NCBI GenBank assembly: GCA_021107335.1
Contig: JAIOSZ010000332.1
Location: 1 to 8,043 of the forward strand
Direction of reading: 5' to 3'
DNA from: Desulfuromonadaceae bacterium
Lineage (GTDB): Bacteria; Desulfobacterota; Desulfuromonadia; Desulfuromonadales; Syntrophotaleaceae
Length of the DNA stretch: 8,043 bases
The notes under the pieces are model-generated. The model ran no database searches, was not told where the DNA came from, and saw nothing but the letters and a program-made list of their open reading frames with translations. Below are positions 6,907 through 8,043 of the stretch, in pieces (the stretch's first letter is position 1; every line of letters starts with the position of its first letter). The position numbers and the translations under genes were made by a program.

Positions 6907-6947
6907 AATTGGCAACAGACGTTTAGGCTTGCCGGCCATGCTAAGGG
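6899..6947. promoter_or_regulatory. Candidate RcoM/LytTR operator: repeated ACGTYTA motifs
   Basis: ACGTCTA begins at 6900 and ACGTTTA at 6919, a 19-bp step. A poorer copy, ATGCTAAGG, begins at 6938, another 19 bp on. The second copy fits the general LytTR half-site pattern (MMGTTNRK) well. The same bases also form an inverted repeat, ACGTCT 6900-6905 with AGACGT 6917-6922, and GGCAA 6911-6915 pairs with TTGCC 6929-6933. The cluster overlaps the -35 of the candidate cooS promoter and lies between cooS and the regulator gene, as expected for an activator site. Binding is inferred. Confidence 0.35.
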
Positions 6948-7033
6948 ATTAAGGCAGCAAAACGCAATGGTCTGTTGGTAAACGGTGCGATAATCTGGTG
7001 AATGGTAATTAGGGCAGGAAAGCGGCGCGAAAG

Positions 7034-7741
7034 CTATTTCAAACCAACCCGTACGAGAAAATCTTTAGCTCGGTTGCGGCTCACGGGCAGACGGCTGTCA
7101 CTGTCGGCCATCAGCAGAGTCACGGCATTGCCATCCCGAAGCACCTTCTGTACCCGGGCGAGGTTTACCAGGTAGCTGCGGTGAATACGAAAGAACCTTT
7201 CCTGACTCAGGCCCGCCTCCAGCAACCCGAGGGACAGATCGCAGAAAAACTCGCCTTCATCGGTTGCTACTTGGGAGTAAACATTCTCCGCTTTGATAAA
7301 GACGATCTCTTCCGGGTCGATAAGGTGAATTTCGCCGCTGGCGGTGACCGGTACCTTGATAAAGCGTCGCTGGGGATTGGCGATCAGGCCGGTGATGTCG
7401 TACACCAAACAGCAATGCAGCGAGTTGGCCAGAGAGTTGTCGAGTAGAGGCATTAGCTTAAGTAGCAGAAACAGGTCGCGGGGGCCGCCGCTCATGCGCT
7501 TGATAGAAAAGGATACCTGGCGGCTCGAATCCTTCATTAAGCTGAAGATCTCTTCCAGTTTGGCCCGACTCGCCCCGCTATGCATTTGCAGCAGGCTCTG
7601 GTCAAAGATCTCCTCACGAGAGGTCTCGGCAAAGATCTGCATTAGCGCCCGGTTGACGTAGCTCACCCGGAAATCGTTGTCGAATAGTACGATTCCTGGA
7701 TCCATGCTCTCCAACAGATTCGGCAGGTTATGATTGTGCAT
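7034..7741 (-). CDS. rcoM: RcoM-like CO-sensing transcription regulator (PAS heme domain plus LytTR DNA-binding domain)
   Basis: A 235-residue single-component regulator: PAS domain at about residues 6-120, LytTR domain at about 127-233, with the LytTR core RIHRSYLVNL at 185-194 and PVSRNR at 219-224. This is the architecture of RcoM, which binds heme in the PAS domain and activates CO-oxidation genes when CO displaces an axial ligand. His54 and Met83 are 29 residues apart, against 30 between His74 and Met104 of Burkholderia RcoM, and are the best ligand candidates. The residue corresponding to Cys94, the ferric-form ligand there, falls in KDSSRQ and no cysteine is nearby; Cys110 and Cys111 lie too far on. 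There is no membrane segment and no phosphoacceptor receiver domain. The Shine-Dalgarno site is weak (GGGG about 6 bases before the ATG). Its position directly before cooS supports the assignment; a LytTR regulator with a different PAS ligand is the alternative. No terminator is evident between it and the cooS promoter region apart from the palindrome. Confidence 0.8.
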   Translation of the reverse strand: MHNHNLPNLLESMDPGIVLFDNDFRVSYVNRALMQIFAETSREEIFDQSLLQMHSGASRAKLEEIFSLMKDSSRQVSFSIKRMSGGPRDLFLLLKLMPLLDNSLANSLHCCLVYDITGLIANPQRRFIKVPVTASGEIHLIDPEEIVFIKAENVYSQVATDEGEFFCDLSLGLLEAGLSQERFFRIHRSYLVNLARVQKVLRDGNAVTLLMADSDSRLPVSRNRAKDFLVRVGLK

Positions 7742-7884
7742 AGCAGCCCCGCAGGTGGTAACTCCGGCAGGTCACCGGAATTACAGCAAGAAAATGGCTT
7801 CCATCCGCTAATATTAACAGCAACAGGGGGGCGCTGGCCAGTGCTTGTTGGCAGCCCGTCTACCTTGCATAGTGTGTTAGAATC

Positions 7885-7913
7885 CTTATAGGGCAACTTC
7901 ATACAACGCAGAA
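7885..7913 (-). promoter_or_regulatory. rcoM: Candidate rcoM promoter
   Basis: On the minus strand TATAAG (7890-7885) is a five-of-six match to the -10 hexamer. TTCTGC (7913-7908) stands 17 bases upstream but matches the -35 consensus poorly. Transcription would start near 7878 and give a leader of about 137 bases containing the near-palindrome at 7831-7844. Confidence 0.3.
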
Positions 7914-7981
7914 GCCTTATTAGAGCTGGGAGTCTGTCGGTCTTGACGGGCCGAAACGAAAAATTGGCTGTTTGAGTCCAG

Positions 7982-8040
7982 ATTTTCGAGAATTTGAGAG
8001 CGAATAGCAGGGCTATTTGGCGAAAATTGTCGAGAATATG
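7982..8040. repeat. Nested inverted and direct repeats at the window edge
   Basis: AATAGC 8003-8008 and GCTATT 8012-8017 form a tight dyad with a 3-base spacer. It is flanked by ATTTTCG 7982-7988 and CGAAAAT 8021-8027. TCGAGAATTTG at 7986-7996 recurs as TCGAGAATATG at 8030-8040. The structure is cut by the end of the window, so its full extent is unknown. It may be part of a dispersed intergenic repeat. Confidence 0.4.
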
Positions 8041-8043
8041 GGC

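Larger units (their letters stand above)
7742..8043. other. Non-coding region upstream of rcoM
   Basis: I see no gene here. Going away from the rcoM start it holds a dyad TCCGG 7763-7767 / CCGGA 7775-7779, a 14-bp near-palindrome GCGCTGGCCAGTGC at 7831-7844, a candidate minus-strand promoter at 7885-7913, and a set of nested repeats at 7982-8040 that run to the window edge. Either dyad could be a site for autoregulation; neither resembles the ACGTYTA motifs before cooS. Confidence 0.5.

Noticed and set aside
6882..7033. Possible sigma-54 promoter before cooS
   Set aside because: TGGCCGGCAAGCC looked promising, but GC does not fall at the required distance from GG.
7034..7741. CooA (CRP-family CO sensor) as the regulator
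   Set aside because: There is no cyclic-nucleotide-binding fold and no helix-turn-helix of the CRP type; the domains are PAS and LytTR.
7663..7902. A 79-codon minus-strand frame overlapping the rcoM start
   Set aside because: Its second part overlaps rcoM in another frame and the peptide has no domain; the PAS domain fixes the rcoM frame.
1..8043. CRISPR array, insertion sequence, tRNA or rRNA genes
   Set aside because: No regularly spaced repeats, transposase, cloverleaf or rRNA-like sequence was seen on either strand.

Overview
The window carries a compact anaerobic carbon monoxide oxidation locus on the minus strand. It also has one convergent plus-strand gene for a SprT-like zinc metalloprotein. 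GC-rich coding regions, AT-richer spacers and the combination of nickel CO dehydrogenase, CooC, a four-cluster ferredoxin, a flavin pyridine-nucleotide oxidoreductase and a PAS-LytTR regulator suggest an anaerobic deltaproteobacterium of the Desulfuromonadales/Geobacter/Pelobacter type. That placement is inferred from gene content and style, not from a marker gene.

Layout from left to right: 1-215 is non-coding. 216-1076 (+) encodes a SprT-like protein with two tandem beta-barrel-like N-terminal repeats, an HExxH site and a C-terminal zinc ribbon. 1103-1140 is a terminator that should work in both directions between the convergent units. On the minus strand, in transcription order, come an rcoM-like CO sensor-regulator (7741-7034), a 298-bp control region, cooS (6735-4822), cooC (4812-3976), a cooF-like ferredoxin (3965-3369), a flavin oxidoreductase (3372-2140) and cbiM/nikM (2054-1161). 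The first four enzyme genes are packed with gaps of 9 and 10 bases and a 4-base ATGA overlap. cbiM follows after 85 bases with its own strong Shine-Dalgarno site. 7742-8043 is non-coding and holds several small dyads.

Working model: the PAS domain of the RcoM-like protein binds heme, senses CO and switches on cooS through its LytTR domain. CooS oxidises CO to CO2. CooC matures the nickel site. The ferredoxin carries electrons to the flavoprotein, which would reduce NAD(P)+. The CbiM/NikM protein would bring in the nickel. No acetyl-CoA synthase and no energy-converting hydrogenase genes are present, so this looks like a CO-to-NAD(P)H module rather than an acetogenic or hydrogenogenic one.

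The least ordinary parts are in the control region. A 127-bp imperfect palindrome (6755-6881) fills almost the whole presumed cooS leader and has A6/U6 tracts near its base. Just upstream, a candidate promoter at 6879-6906 overlaps ACGTCT/ACGTTT motifs spaced 19 bp apart. The regulator keeps His54 and Met83 at nearly the spacing of the known RcoM heme ligands but lacks the cysteine ligand of the ferric form.
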